From: Enterovibrio baiacu
Lineage (GTDB): Bacteria; Pseudomonadota; Gammaproteobacteria; Enterobacterales; Vibrionaceae
Direction: 5' to 3'
Length of the DNA: 64,000 nt
Assembly (NCBI RefSeq): GCF_004120195.1
Contig: NZ_SCHN01000024.1
Location: forward strand, 1-64,000
The notes under the pieces are model-generated. The model saw nothing but the letters and a program-made list of their open reading frames with translations, ran no database searches and was not told where the DNA came from. The first letter of the stretch is position 1; the number at the start of each line of letters is the position of its first letter. Below, piece after piece: positions 20,032-28,656 of the stretch. Made by a program: the position numbers and the translations under genes.

Positions 20032-20403
20032 TTATACGATATCTTTCATATCGGTGAGTTGTGCTAATTCTCGATGAAGTAAATCATCATTGCCAACGTT
20101 AAGTTCAACGAGGCGTTTTAAATGGCTGGCACTGTCGATATCAATGTGCACGATTTTACAGCAAAGCAGGCCATCAACCTCTTGAACCACATCAACATCC
20201 ATATCAATGCTGATCTCTGACTCATGGAGTTGAAAGTGCACATTGTATTCTTGTGCGTTTTCTACTTGCCAGTGTGCTGGAGCTTCTAGCAGCGCGCCTT
20301 TTAGTGATAAATCTAAAATCTTTGTCTGCCAAGCATCATCGCCTTGGGTCATGGTGGCGGTGGCTCGGTATACAACGCGAGAAAACTTGCGACGTTCTGC
20401 CAT
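20032..20403 (-). CDS. Single-domain PilZ protein
   Basis: This 123-residue protein is almost only a PilZ domain. RRKFSR at the start gives the RxxxR motif and LDLSLKGALLE gives the DxSxxG motif, so it should bind c-di-GMP. It sits just upstream of the M23 peptidase and may be co-transcribed with it. A link between c-di-GMP and the cell wall is possible but is only inferred from proximity. The short C-terminal tail is acidic. Confidence 0.88.
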   Translation of the reverse strand: MAERRKFSRVVYRATATMTQGDDAWQTKILDLSLKGALLEAPAHWQVENAQEYNVHFQLHESEISIDMDVDVVQEVDGLLCCKIVHIDIDSASHLKRLVELNVGNDDLLHRELAQLTDMKDIV

Positions 20404-20597
20404 AATTTTATGTCCTCGGAGGTTCGATGGTCCTCAGATTTGCTACACCATGTTATGAAACTCTTTACACCAGTGTAGGTGAGACAAACCTATAACTCTA
20501 CTCTTGCTTGTCTCGAGCGTGATGCGCGGCGCGTGTTAGTGATAATACGCTCAATGGTGCGTTACGGATCTGTTATATCTCACTGTGAAACAAAAAG

Positions 20598-20626
20598 AAA
20601 AAGGGCCACCGAGGTGACCCTTTTTT
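20598..20626 (-). terminator. Terminator after ettA
   Basis: Read on the minus strand, AAAGGGTCACC / GGTGGCCCTTT forms a stem with one G-U pair and a TC-centred loop, followed by T residues, 17 bases after the ettA stop. Confidence 0.75.
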
Positions 20627-20643
20627 ATACATCATGCCCAATA

Positions 20644-22311
20644 TTACTTGGTGACACGCTTGTACTTCATACGGTGTGGTTGGGCCGCTTGTGCGCCCAG
20701 CGTTTGCTTCAACCACTCGCTGTATTCGTTGTAGTTACCTTCGAAGAAGTTCACTTTACCTTCGTCGCGGTAATCAAGAATGTGGGTAGCGATACGGTCA
20801 AGGAACCAACGGTCGTGCGAGATAACCATGGCACAGCCTGGGAATTCCAGCAGTGCTTCTTCCAATGCACGTAGGGTTTCTACGTCCAAGTCATTGGTCG
20901 GTTCATCCAGTAGCAATACGTTGCCGCCTGATTTAAGCAGTTTTGCCAAGTGAACACGGTTACGCTCACCACCTGACAAATCACCGATACGTTTTTGTTG
21001 ATCGCTGCCTTTGAAGTTGAAGCGCGAACAGTATGCACGTGCTGGAAGCTCAAAGTTGTGGATACGGATGATTTCCGCACCTTCAGAGATCTCTTGGTAT
21101 ACGGTGTTTGAGTCCGTCATGCTGTCACGGAACTGTTCAACCGATGCCAATTGCACGGTTTCACCCAGCTCGATGGTGCCGCTGTCTGGTTGCTCAGTAC
21201 CACTCAACATCTTGAACAGGGTAGATTTACCCGCACCGTTGGCACCGATGATGCCGACGATCGCGCCTTTTGGCACGCTGAATGATAAGTCGTCGATCAA
21301 CACGCGATCACCAAATGATTTGGTCAGGTTATTGATTTCGATAACTTTGTCACCCAAACGCAGACCTGGCGGAATGAACAGCTCGTTGGTCTCGTTACGG
21401 CGTTGGTGCTCGGTGTTGTTCAGCTCTTCAAAGCGCGCCATACGTGCTTTAGATTTTGACTGACGACCTTTAGGATTCTGACGAACCCACTCAAGCTCTT
21501 TCTCGATGGTCTTTTGACGTGCACTTTCTTGTGACGATTCTTGTTGTAGACGCGCGTCTTTTTGCTCAAGCCACGAGGTGTAGTTACCTTCCCATGGAAT
21601 ACCTTCACCACGGTCAAGTTCAAGGATCCAGCCTGCAGCGTTATCCAAGAAGTAACGGTCGTGCGTGATAGCCACAACGGTACCGTTGTAATCCACCAAG
21701 AAACGCTCCAACCAACCCACAGATTCTGCATCCAAGTGGTTCGTTGGTTCGTCCAGAAGCAGCATGTCAGGTTTTTCTAGCAGTAGACGACAAATAGCAA
21801 CACGACGACGCTCACCACCAGACAGGTGCTTAATTTTCGCATCCCATTCTGGCAAACGCAGTGCATCAGCAGCGCGCTCAAGGGCGTTATCAAGGTTGTG
21901 ACCGTCTTTCGCTTGGATCAGTGCTTCAAGTTCGCCTTGCTCTTTTGCGAGAGCATCGAAGTCTGCATCTGGTTCTGCGTACGCCGCGTAAACCGCGTCT
22001 AGACGAGAAAGTGCACCCGCAACATCCGCAACCGCTTCTTCTACGGTTTCACGAACGGTTTTTTCTTCATCAAGCTTAGGTTCCTGTGGAAGGTAACCCA
22101 CTTTGATGCCCGGTTGTGCACGTGCTTCACCTTCGATATCGGTATCGATACCCGCCATGATGCGAAGAAGGGTGGATTTACCTGCGCCGTTTAGACCCAA
22201 TACGCCGATTTTGGCGCCAGGGAAAAAGCACAGAGAGATGTCTTTCAGGATCTGACGCTTCGGTGGCACAATTTTGCCAACGCGCGACATGGTATAAACG
22301 TACTCAGCCAT
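20644..22311 (-). CDS. ettA: Energy-dependent translational throttle protein EttA
   Basis: This 555-residue ABC-F protein has two ATPase modules. Walker A motifs are GLNGAGKST and GANGAGKST, signature motifs LSGGERRRV and LSGGERNRV, and both Walker B motifs end in LLDEPTNHLD or LLDEPTNDLD. The N-terminus MAEYVYTMSRVGK is the standard EttA start. EttA binds the ribosomal E site and gates the first elongation step according to ATP/ADP ratio. It appears to be monocistronic. Confidence 0.97.
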   Translation of the reverse strand: MAEYVYTMSRVGKIVPPKRQILKDISLCFFPGAKIGVLGLNGAGKSTLLRIMAGIDTDIEGEARAQPGIKVGYLPQEPKLDEEKTVRETVEEAVADVAGALSRLDAVYAAYAEPDADFDALAKEQGELEALIQAKDGHNLDNALERAADALRLPEWDAKIKHLSGGERRRVAICRLLLEKPDMLLLDEPTNHLDAESVGWLERFLVDYNGTVVAITHDRYFLDNAAGWILELDRGEGIPWEGNYTSWLEQKDARLQQESSQESARQKTIEKELEWVRQNPKGRQSKSKARMARFEELNNTEHQRRNETNELFIPPGLRLGDKVIEINNLTKSFGDRVLIDDLSFSVPKGAIVGIIGANGAGKSTLFKMLSGTEQPDSGTIELGETVQLASVEQFRDSMTDSNTVYQEISEGAEIIRIHNFELPARAYCSRFNFKGSDQQKRIGDLSGGERNRVHLAKLLKSGGNVLLLDEPTNDLDVETLRALEEALLEFPGCAMVISHDRWFLDRIATHILDYRDEGKVNFFEGNYNEYSEWLKQTLGAQAAQPHRMKYKRVTK

Positions 22312-22744
22312 TTCTGCTCGCGTTCTCTTGTCACATAAAAGGCTTATTCTATCCCAATCTCCCTGAAGTTGCAGGTATCAAAGACGTAAATCGAGCTTGA
22401 AACAGCCTGAGGAATGTCGATGAAAAGGGAACCATTTTTGCATTGAGATTACCAACTAGCAGGGTGTGGCAAAAAATACGGGGTGATTGGGGCACGAGGG
22501 CAATGCGCTTCAATCTGCTAACCGCTTCACTTTGACGCATTCAGCAACAGATAAATGAGGGCATTTGTGCCGACAGTTTGGTATATACCCTTAACGACCT
22601 TGGTATGAAGGTGTCTGACTTTGTGGCGTGACATCGCCAGAAAGGGCTTGGATCACAGATACAATTAAACTCAGTGAAACCTGAATCTTTGCGCGGTTTA
22701 GGTATAAGCTAAATGAACAGGTGCGCCTTGGAGAAGCATACGGA
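22312..22744. other. Intergenic region ettA / slt
   Basis: These 433 bases separate the divergent ettA and slt genes. A minus-strand frame of 63 codons (22349-22540) has no ribosome site or recognisable motif and is probably chance. A TATAAG near 22702-22707 could be a -10 box for slt, without a good -35. I see nothing else to support. Confidence 0.35.
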
Positions 22745-24730
22745 ATGCTATCAACAAAAAAATCAATAATTACAAACGCCTATTTTAATTCGCTCAGCGC
22801 GCTGTCTTGTTCGCTTTCAACCAAAATGCTGCCTGCCAGTTTAATGGCGCTGACGATGGTCTCGATGTCGTCGCATGCCTTAACGCTAGACGAAAAACGT
22901 GAACGCTATGAATCCGCGATATCTGCCATTGAAGGCAATAACGTAGCGGAGTTTACGCGCCTTAAAAACAGTATTTCAGATTATCCGCTCTATCCGTATC
23001 TGGACTATCGCGGCTTTTCACGTTCGTTGAACTCAGCGTCGATGAAAGACGTTCAACAGTTTGAAGAAACCTATTCGGACTTGCCGTTCACGCGCTCCAT
23101 TCGCGCGAGGTACTTGAGCACATTGGCGGCGAAAGGGCAGTGGAAAACTTTGCTGACGTATCAAAAAACTTTGCCTCGTGGTGAGAGCTACCAATGCCAA
23201 TACTATTTTGCCCATAGCCAGGCGGGTGATAAAGCCCTTGCGTTGTCTGGCGCTAAATCGCTTTACCTCTCTGGCTCGTCGGTCGACAACGCTTGTGACC
23301 CGTTATTTAGCTTCCTTGAAGAGAATGGAAAATTAAATAACGACCTGATCTTGGAGCGTATGCTGCTGGTGTTTGATAAGCGCAATGTCGCTTTGATGCG
23401 CTATCTCAACAAGCAATTGACCGGATCAGCCAAAGCTCGCGGCGAACAAATCCAAGCGTTGTACGACAAGCCTCAAGGTGTGTCAGATTTCTCAAAGAAA
23501 AGTAAAGTAACGCCGTTTAATCAGCGCCTTACGCGTTTAGCGTTTGAGCGCCTTGCGCGCATTGATTCCAAAGACGCCGTGGCGCAGTTTACGCGCACCG
23601 TGGAAGGGCAACATTACACGCGTCATGTTCGCCAAGAAATGGCAGATTTTGTGGCAAGTCGCTTGATGAGCACCGACGATGAGACGCTGGCTAAGTGGCG
23701 TGATAGCAAGCTGAAAACCACGCAAAACCCGTCGCTGCTCGATCGCCGTATTCGTGTTTCATTGCAAAAAGCAGATTGGAAAGATGTGAACATTTGGCTT
23801 GGTAAACTGCCAGCCAAAGAAGCCGACAAACTGAAATGGCAGTACTGGAAGGCCCGTGTTGCGCTAGAACTTGGTAACAAGGCTGCGGCAGAGAAAGGTT
23901 TTGCTGCCATGCTGGGTGAGCGCAACTTTTACAGTGTTGCTGCCGCTTCACACCTGAATGCGTCAATCACCATTCCTCAGCAGAACACGCCACTGGACAG
24001 CGAGAAAATCGTGCCGTTCCAGTCGACATTGGATCGTGTTGATGAGCTTCTAGCGTTGGACAAACTCACCGCTGCGCGTCGAGAGTGGAGCCATCTGTTA
24101 AGCGGGGCGACCCAAGAGCAAAAAGCCATGCTGGCGGCCTATGCGTCTCAACGTAAGTGGTACCACCTTTCAGTGCAAGCCACGATTGCGGGTAAATTGT
24201 GGGGACATTTGGAATACCGTTTCCCCGTTGCTCATCGCTGGTGGTTCGAATTTTTCAGCAAAGAGCGTCAGGTGCCGCTCACCACATTGCTGGCGTTATC
24301 ACGACAGGAAAGTGCGTTTTACACCCATGCGGTATCGCCCGTGGGTGCGCGCGGTTTGATGCAGCTTATGCCAGCAACGGCGCGTGAGACCTCGAAAAAG
24401 CTAGGCTTCAATTATCGTGGTACGAAAACGTTGAGCGATCCAGGGGTAAACATTCGACTTGGCAGTGGTTACCTAAGCATGATGCTCGATCGTTTCGATG
24501 AAAACCGCATCTTGGCGTTTGCCGCTTACAATGCAGGCCCACATCGCGTGACACGCTGGCTGGAACGTTCTGATGGCAACTTGGATGCCATTTTGTTCAT
24601 TGAAGCGATTCCCTTTAGGGAAACCCGTGGTTATGTCCAAAACGTGCTGATGTACGATATCTACTACAGCAAATTGCTTGGACAACCGATGCAATTCCTA
24701 ACCACTGGCGAGCAAAGTTTCCAATACTGA
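22745..24730 (+). CDS. slt: Soluble lytic murein transglycosylase
   Basis: The protein is about 661 residues, with a long helical N-terminal domain and a C-terminal GEWL-like catalytic domain. The catalytic Glu is in LSRQESAFYTHAVSPVGA (near 530), followed by GLMQLMPATAR and AFAAYNAGPHRVTRW, all typical of Slt70. It cleaves peptidoglycan glycan strands with 1,6-anhydro product formation. An Ala-rich segment ending SMSSHA (near 45) looks like a signal-peptide end, so export to the periplasm is expected. The ATG at 22745 is preceded by GGAG; a GTG at 22721 is an alternative. Confidence 0.93.
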   Translation: MLSTKKSIITNAYFNSLSALSCSLSTKMLPASLMALTMVSMSSHALTLDEKRERYESAISAIEGNNVAEFTRLKNSISDYPLYPYLDYRGFSRSLNSASMKDVQQFEETYSDLPFTRSIRARYLSTLAAKGQWKTLLTYQKTLPRGESYQCQYYFAHSQAGDKALALSGAKSLYLSGSSVDNACDPLFSFLEENGKLNNDLILERMLLVFDKRNVALMRYLNKQLTGSAKARGEQIQALYDKPQGVSDFSKKSKVTPFNQRLTRLAFERLARIDSKDAVAQFTRTVEGQHYTRHVRQEMADFVASRLMSTDDETLAKWRDSKLKTTQNPSLLDRRIRVSLQKADWKDVNIWLGKLPAKEADKLKWQYWKARVALELGNKAAAEKGFAAMLGERNFYSVAAASHLNASITIPQQNTPLDSEKIVPFQSTLDRVDELLALDKLTAARREWSHLLSGATQEQKAMLAAYASQRKWYHLSVQATIAGKLWGHLEYRFPVAHRWWFEFFSKERQVPLTTLLALSRQESAFYTHAVSPVGARGLMQLMPATARETSKKLGFNYRGTKTLSDPGVNIRLGSGYLSMMLDRFDENRILAFAAYNAGPHRVTRWLERSDGNLDAILFIEAIPFRETRGYVQNVLMYDIYYSKLLGQPMQFLTTGEQSFQY

Positions 24731-25009
24731 TAAAGATGCCCGGCCATTTGAAAAGCGCCCCGTTAACCCTACTGACGGGCACTTAATGAAATGTTCGGGC
24801 GTTTTCTTTATCGCTCAACACCGTTTTTCACCTTCTGATCTCCGTGTGTTTTCAAGGGAATATCATTCCTTAAACATTTAGGGAGTGAATGTGTTTTTGC
24901 GGTATTGAATGTTTGAGTTGGCACACTTGCTGTGCGTACAATGTTTGTGTGAAAGCCATTATGCTCATGATTTGGGTATAAGTAATGGGCATCAATGCAT
25001 GAGGTAGCA
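24731..25009 (+). promoter_or_regulatory. Intergenic slt-trpR with candidate trpR promoter
   Basis: TTGAGT at 24913-24918 and TACAAT at 24937-24942 are 18 bases apart and could be the trpR promoter. I do not see a clear Trp operator (CTAG-type dyad) over it, so autoregulation is not supported by eye. No clear terminator for slt was found. Confidence 0.35.
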
Positions 25010-25303
25010 ATGGAAAACACACCTGAGTATTCAGACTGGCAAGAAGTTCTCACTCTTATTCATCGCGCAATCGACGCGGGCCACGAAGAAAAACTGTTGA
25101 AGATGCTGCTTACCCAAGACGAGCGAGACACGCTTGTTACCCGTGTAAACATCGTTAACGAGTTATTGAAAGGCGAGATCAGTCAGCGTCAACTTAGCCA
25201 AATGCTGGGTGTGGGCGTCGCAACCATCACACGCGGCTCGAACGAGCTGAAGCAATTCGATGAATCGGAAAAAGCGTGGCTGGTAGAGTTGTTGAAGAAG
25301 TAG
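25010..25303 (+). CDS. trpR: Trp operon repressor
   Basis: The 97-residue protein is TrpR. It shows the family helices (LLTQDERDTLVTRVNIVNELL) and the DNA-reading helix-turn-helix region SQRQLSQMLGVGVATITRGSN. It binds tryptophan and represses trp genes. The start MENTPEYSDW at 25010 has GAGG seven bases upstream; the in-frame ATG five codons earlier lacks one. Downstream is a heptamer repeat array and the convergent yjjX gene. Confidence 0.96.
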   Translation: MENTPEYSDWQEVLTLIHRAIDAGHEEKLLKMLLTQDERDTLVTRVNIVNELLKGEISQRQLSQMLGVGVATITRGSNELKQFDESEKAWLVELLKK

Positions 25304-25400
25304 CCATCGCCAGATGAGAGAAAGAGCAGACTCGAGATAAGAGAAAAAGCATAAGGGCAGAGCAAACAGTTTGACGCTGAAGCGACTTGCCCCATTCTCT

Positions 25401-25470
25401 TCGAATCTCGAATCTCGAATCTCGAATCTCGAATCTCGAATCTCGAATCTCGAATCTCGAATCTCGAATC
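25401..25470. repeat. Heptanucleotide array (TCGAATC)x10
   Basis: Ten perfect copies of TCGAATC end exactly at the TAA stop codon of yjjX (minus strand, 25471). The array lies between the convergent trpR and yjjX genes. A rotated form, AATCTCG, fits the same ARTYTCK consensus as the arrays near 13 kb. Confidence 0.95.
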
Positions 25471-26007
25471 TTATTCCTCCGGAAACAACGTCGGATGAAT
25501 AAACGGGATCAGGGCCAACACCAAGGCTTGATGGTACACCGAGCTTCGTGTGAGCAAGTGCCCGGTGAGCATGCCGATGGCCCCGCCTTTTTGCTTTACG
25601 TTTTCCTCGTTAAACATCTCATCCATCACATCGCCAAGTTCTTTGCCTGCTTCAATGCCTTTAATGGCGGCGGGTGGCAAGGGAAGAGACGCCGAGCGGG
25701 CTTCGCCTGTTCGGTGTTTTCCATCTATGTTTGCGCTTTCAATTACCATCCACGCAAAGGTGAAAGGGTTGTCTAGCCCAGCTTCCACGCCCACATAAAA
25801 ATCCCCTTCAGCTATCAATTTCGCGTTTCTTACGCGATTGCGTGCGCCCGCTAAGGTCTCTTCGCTGGTCATGGGCTGATCGGGCACACCGCTGGAAACG
25901 GATACGCCTTCAAAGGTCATGTTTTGTTCTGGAAAGACAGCGCGAAACGCGGTTTCTACCGCTGCAATTTTTGCAGGGTTTAGCGAGGTGACGATAACGG
26001 TAGTCAT
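25471..26007 (-). CDS. yjjX: Inosine/xanthosine triphosphatase
   Basis: The 178-residue protein begins TVIVTSLNPAKIAAVETAF and contains GVPDQPMTSEETLAGARNR and FYVGVEAGLD, typical for the YjjX family of house-cleaning NTPases. It hydrolyses non-canonical ITP/XTP to keep them out of nucleic acids. Length fits the family (about 170-180). Its stop codon touches the heptamer array, so the last residues (FPEE) may vary between strains. Confidence 0.95.
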   Translation of the reverse strand: MTTVIVTSLNPAKIAAVETAFRAVFPEQNMTFEGVSVSSGVPDQPMTSEETLAGARNRVRNAKLIAEGDFYVGVEAGLDNPFTFAWMVIESANIDGKHRTGEARSASLPLPPAAIKGIEAGKELGDVMDEMFNEENVKQKGGAIGMLTGHLLTRSSVYHQALVLALIPFIHPTLFPEE

Positions 26008-26039
26008 GGACAGTGTGTTCCCAAAGGTAGTGATGATCG

Positions 26040-26894
26040 CTAAAGCGCGGAGTTGTTTGGTTTTTTTGACGGTGCGGAAGATGGCGCTTTATTGCGCGCA
26101 AAAGGCATGCGGAGTAGGCCAAATAGCCAGACCACATGTTTTTCTTCTCGCACGTAGGACAAGCCAATGGTCATGCCATAGTGTCCTTCATCAGGCTGAG
26201 CGCGATAAGTGTTAAACAGACGATCCCAAATAGCCAGATTAAATCCAAAGTTAGAATCTGACTCGTGACGATGAATGGAGTGATGCACCCGGTGCATATC
26301 GGGGGTCACAACAAACCATCGCACGAATTTGTCTACCGGTTGCGGCAAAGCAACGTTGCTGTGATTAAACAATGCCATCCCGCTAAGAATGACTTCAAAC
26401 AGGATTACTGCAACGACGGGGGCGCCAAGCAACGCAATGGCCCCCAGCTTGATCAGCATGGACAGCAAAATTTCGATGGTATGAAATCGTGCACCAGAGG
26501 TGACATCTAAATCTCTGTCGGCATGATGCACCGCGTGCAATCGCCACAACAAAGGCACGGTATGAAACAGACGGTGTTGGAACCAAATGATCCCATCTAA
26601 TGCGACAATGCTGAGCAGCACGGCTATGCCATGAGAAAGTTCGAGGACGTGAAATAAGCCAATACCGTTGGATTGGCACCATGCAGCAAAGCCAGCTGCG
26701 GCAACGGGGAAGACGATGCGCAATGCGACAGTGTTAAACACCATCAACGAAATGTTATTCAGCCAGCGCTTGGCTTTGCTAATAGAAAGAAGGCGCTTGG
26801 GAAAAAGCCACTCGAATGCCGCCATCACAATGAAAATGGAGAAAAAAGAAAACAAACGAAAGACCGTTTCGTGAGATTCGATGTAGCTCAGCAC
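26040..26894 (-). CDS. Fatty acid hydroxylase / sterol desaturase family protein
   Basis: The protein is about 284 residues with four or more membrane segments. The di-iron histidine boxes are all present: HRLFH (HxxxH), HAVHH (HxxHH) and, nearer the C-terminus, HRVHH (HxxHH). This makes it a membrane-bound di-iron oxygenase acting on a lipid; the substrate cannot be named. A GTG start at 26894 has AGGAGA six bases upstream and is preferred over the frame's first start at 26951. It lies 32 bases upstream of yjjX on the same strand, so both may be one transcript. Confidence 0.85.
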   Translation of the reverse strand: MLSYIESHETVFRLFSFFSIFIVMAAFEWLFPKRLLSISKAKRWLNNISLMVFNTVALRIVFPVAAAGFAAWCQSNGIGLFHVLELSHGIAVLLSIVALDGIIWFQHRLFHTVPLLWRLHAVHHADRDLDVTSGARFHTIEILLSMLIKLGAIALLGAPVVAVILFEVILSGMALFNHSNVALPQPVDKFVRWFVVTPDMHRVHHSIHRHESDSNFGFNLAIWDRLFNTYRAQPDEGHYGMTIGLSYVREEKHVVWLFGLLRMPFARNKAPSSAPSKKPNNSAL

Positions 26895-27077
26895 ACGCTC
26901 TCCTTGATATGGCTTCTGCCTTGAATAAAGCCCCACAAATGGCGGCAACACTGCTCACCAAAGGGTGCATCAAAGGTCAACAGACCCTAGATTCAGATTA
27001 TCACATTTCGCTGTATAACATTACGGGATGGCACCGCATTGGGTTTACTGGGCGCAGAGCGGTCACATTGGACAAGA

Positions 27078-27113
27078 AAAAACGCTCTCCCCCCATTAGG
27101 GGAGAGAGCGTTT
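27078..27113 (-). terminator. Terminator of the spondin gene pair
   Basis: On the minus strand, AACGCTCTCTCCCC and GGGGGGAGAGCGTT pair with one mismatch around loop TAAT and are followed by six T. It lies about 95 bases after the last spondin-gene stop. No better candidate is closer. Confidence 0.75.
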
Positions 27114-27206
27114 GAACATCAGGCTCGGCTAGATGAAAACCTGATATTACCGCTCAGATGTTTCGCTGGGAGGCGAGAAAACATCTGGCGTTCACTGCTA
27201 CTCGAA

Positions 27207-27869
27207 CTACCACACTCGAGTAATCGTGACTTTTGCGCCCGGGTTGAGAAAACGATGACGGTATGACAATGCAGAGTCACTTAAGCCATCATCTGCAGAC
27301 AACACACCAGGGTGGATACGGATGCGATCGACATCATCGCGTTCTGCATTAAAGCCTTCACCGCCTCCAGCAGGACCGGGAATGGCGGATGCCACTTCGT
27401 CATTGGCTTCTGTGCCCGCATCCCAAACAGGGATGTTAAATGACATGCTTTGGCCCGGTTTGATTTTTCTCAGGTTGATTCCTGTTTCAGCCACGATGGC
27501 GTCATTGGTGTTCACCAACATGGATGCGACCGACAAGAACTGTGTGTTCTTCCGCGTCACGTAAACCGTGAATTCTTCTGATGCACCCGGCGGCAATGCG
27601 CCGTCACCTGAGAAGGTTTCTCCAACCTTTCGATTGTCTTCATAAGCCAGTACATCGCTGTTATCACCGCCTTCGGCTAATTTCTCCAACGCGACGGAAA
27701 CAGGTTGGCCCGTTTCGAACAAGGTGAACTGTTTCTTATGTGTAATAAGGGTTACCGGGGACATAGGCTGCGCGTCAGTGAGGTTTTCAACCGTCACTTT
27801 GTACTCTTTTTGCAGCGGACAGCCCGCAAGGATCAATGCCGTCAGGCCAACGAGGGATAAGCGAAACAT
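27207..27869 (-). CDS. Spondin-domain lipoprotein
   Basis: The 220-residue protein has a lipoprotein signal (LILAGC lipobox, Cys 17). The body matches the Spondin_N domain as seen in marine bacteria: YKVTVENLTDAQPMSPVTLITH at the start, PVWDAGTEANDEVASAIPGP in the middle and a HRFLNPGAKVTIT end. Function is unknown; eukaryotic spondin domains act in matrix adhesion. It is a paralogue of the next gene upstream (27883-28551), with which it shares DAGTEANDE and the same domain order, and probably forms a two-gene operon with it (13-base gap). Confidence 0.85.
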   Translation of the reverse strand: MFRLSLVGLTALILAGCPLQKEYKVTVENLTDAQPMSPVTLITHKKQFTLFETGQPVSVALEKLAEGGDNSDVLAYEDNRKVGETFSGDGALPPGASEEFTVYVTRKNTQFLSVASMLVNTNDAIVAETGINLRKIKPGQSMSFNIPVWDAGTEANDEVASAIPGPAGGGEGFNAERDDVDRIRIHPGVLSADDGLSDSALSYRHRFLNPGAKVTITRVW

Positions 27870-27882
27870 AGTCAGCCCTCCC

Positions 27883-28551
27883 TTAATACACAGTGACAGT
27901 GATCAGCGCGACAGGGTTTAACCAACGATGTGCTGTGCTGTCAAAGTCACTGATGCCACCTTGTGGATCGGTATCACCAAGGTTACCGGGGTGGATGTGG
28001 ACTTTGTCGTTAGCAACGCTGGTGTCCACGCCCGTGCCGTTTGCACCGAAGGTGATAAAGGGTGGTGTTGGTACACTGCCAGCCAACTCGTCATTGGCTT
28101 CTGTTCCTGCATCATAGCCGTTCGCTTTGATGACGTAGGTGCCTTTTTTCTTCGGGATTTTCCAGCTATCAACGCCAATAAATGCGTCGTTGGAAGGGAG
28201 TAACATGGCCGTGATAGACAAGACATCGCCGTGCTCGGCATACAGCGTGGTGCTGGTGGAATCGCCGGGATTCAAAATGCCTTCAGCGGGGTTTGCACTG
28301 ACGGAGGCGCCAGCATTCGCCGCAATGCTCTCAAGGCCGGAAATATCCCCGCCTTCTGCCATGCTTTCAAGCTCGGACGACGCCGCTTCGCCTGAACGGA
28401 ACAGGTAGACGTCGTCGCTGTGTGTCGCGACAAGAAGCGGCGTGAAATAGATACCGTCAGTGGCGTTGGTGATGCTGACTTCGATATTGGCGGCGTGAGC
28501 GGAGGCTGAAAGGGAAGCGCCAATCGCTAAGCCAAGGAGTAGTTTGTTCAT
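27883..28551 (-). CDS. Spondin-domain secreted protein
   Basis: The 222-residue product starts MNKLLLGLAIGASLSASAHA, a Sec signal peptide with cleavage after AHA. The rest is one Spondin_N domain: NIEVSITNATDGIYFTPLLV, GDVLSITAMLLPSNDAF, GYDAGTEANDELAGSVPTPP, and the closing HRWLNPVALITVTVY. GGAG lies eight bases before the ATG at 28551; the frame upstream to 28614 has no ribosome site. Unlike its neighbour it has no lipobox, so one copy is secreted and the other membrane-anchored. Confidence 0.85.
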   Translation of the reverse strand: MNKLLLGLAIGASLSASAHAANIEVSITNATDGIYFTPLLVATHSDDVYLFRSGEAASSELESMAEGGDISGLESIAANAGASVSANPAEGILNPGDSTSTTLYAEHGDVLSITAMLLPSNDAFIGVDSWKIPKKKGTYVIKANGYDAGTEANDELAGSVPTPPFITFGANGTGVDTSVANDKVHIHPGNLGDTDPQGGISDFDSTAHRWLNPVALITVTVY

Positions 28552-28656
28552 GTTGAGCTCCATGCAGATGAGGTACATCCTCAGCATGGCGCGTAAAAGT
28601 GGCGAGAGAGTCACGAAATTCTTGCAAAACTCTCACAGCTTTCTCTTAGTGATCTC

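Noticed and set aside
25387-25776. 129-codon plus-strand frame with repeated RISNLES
   Set aside because: The repeat is only the heptamer array read in frame, and the rest is antisense to yjjX.
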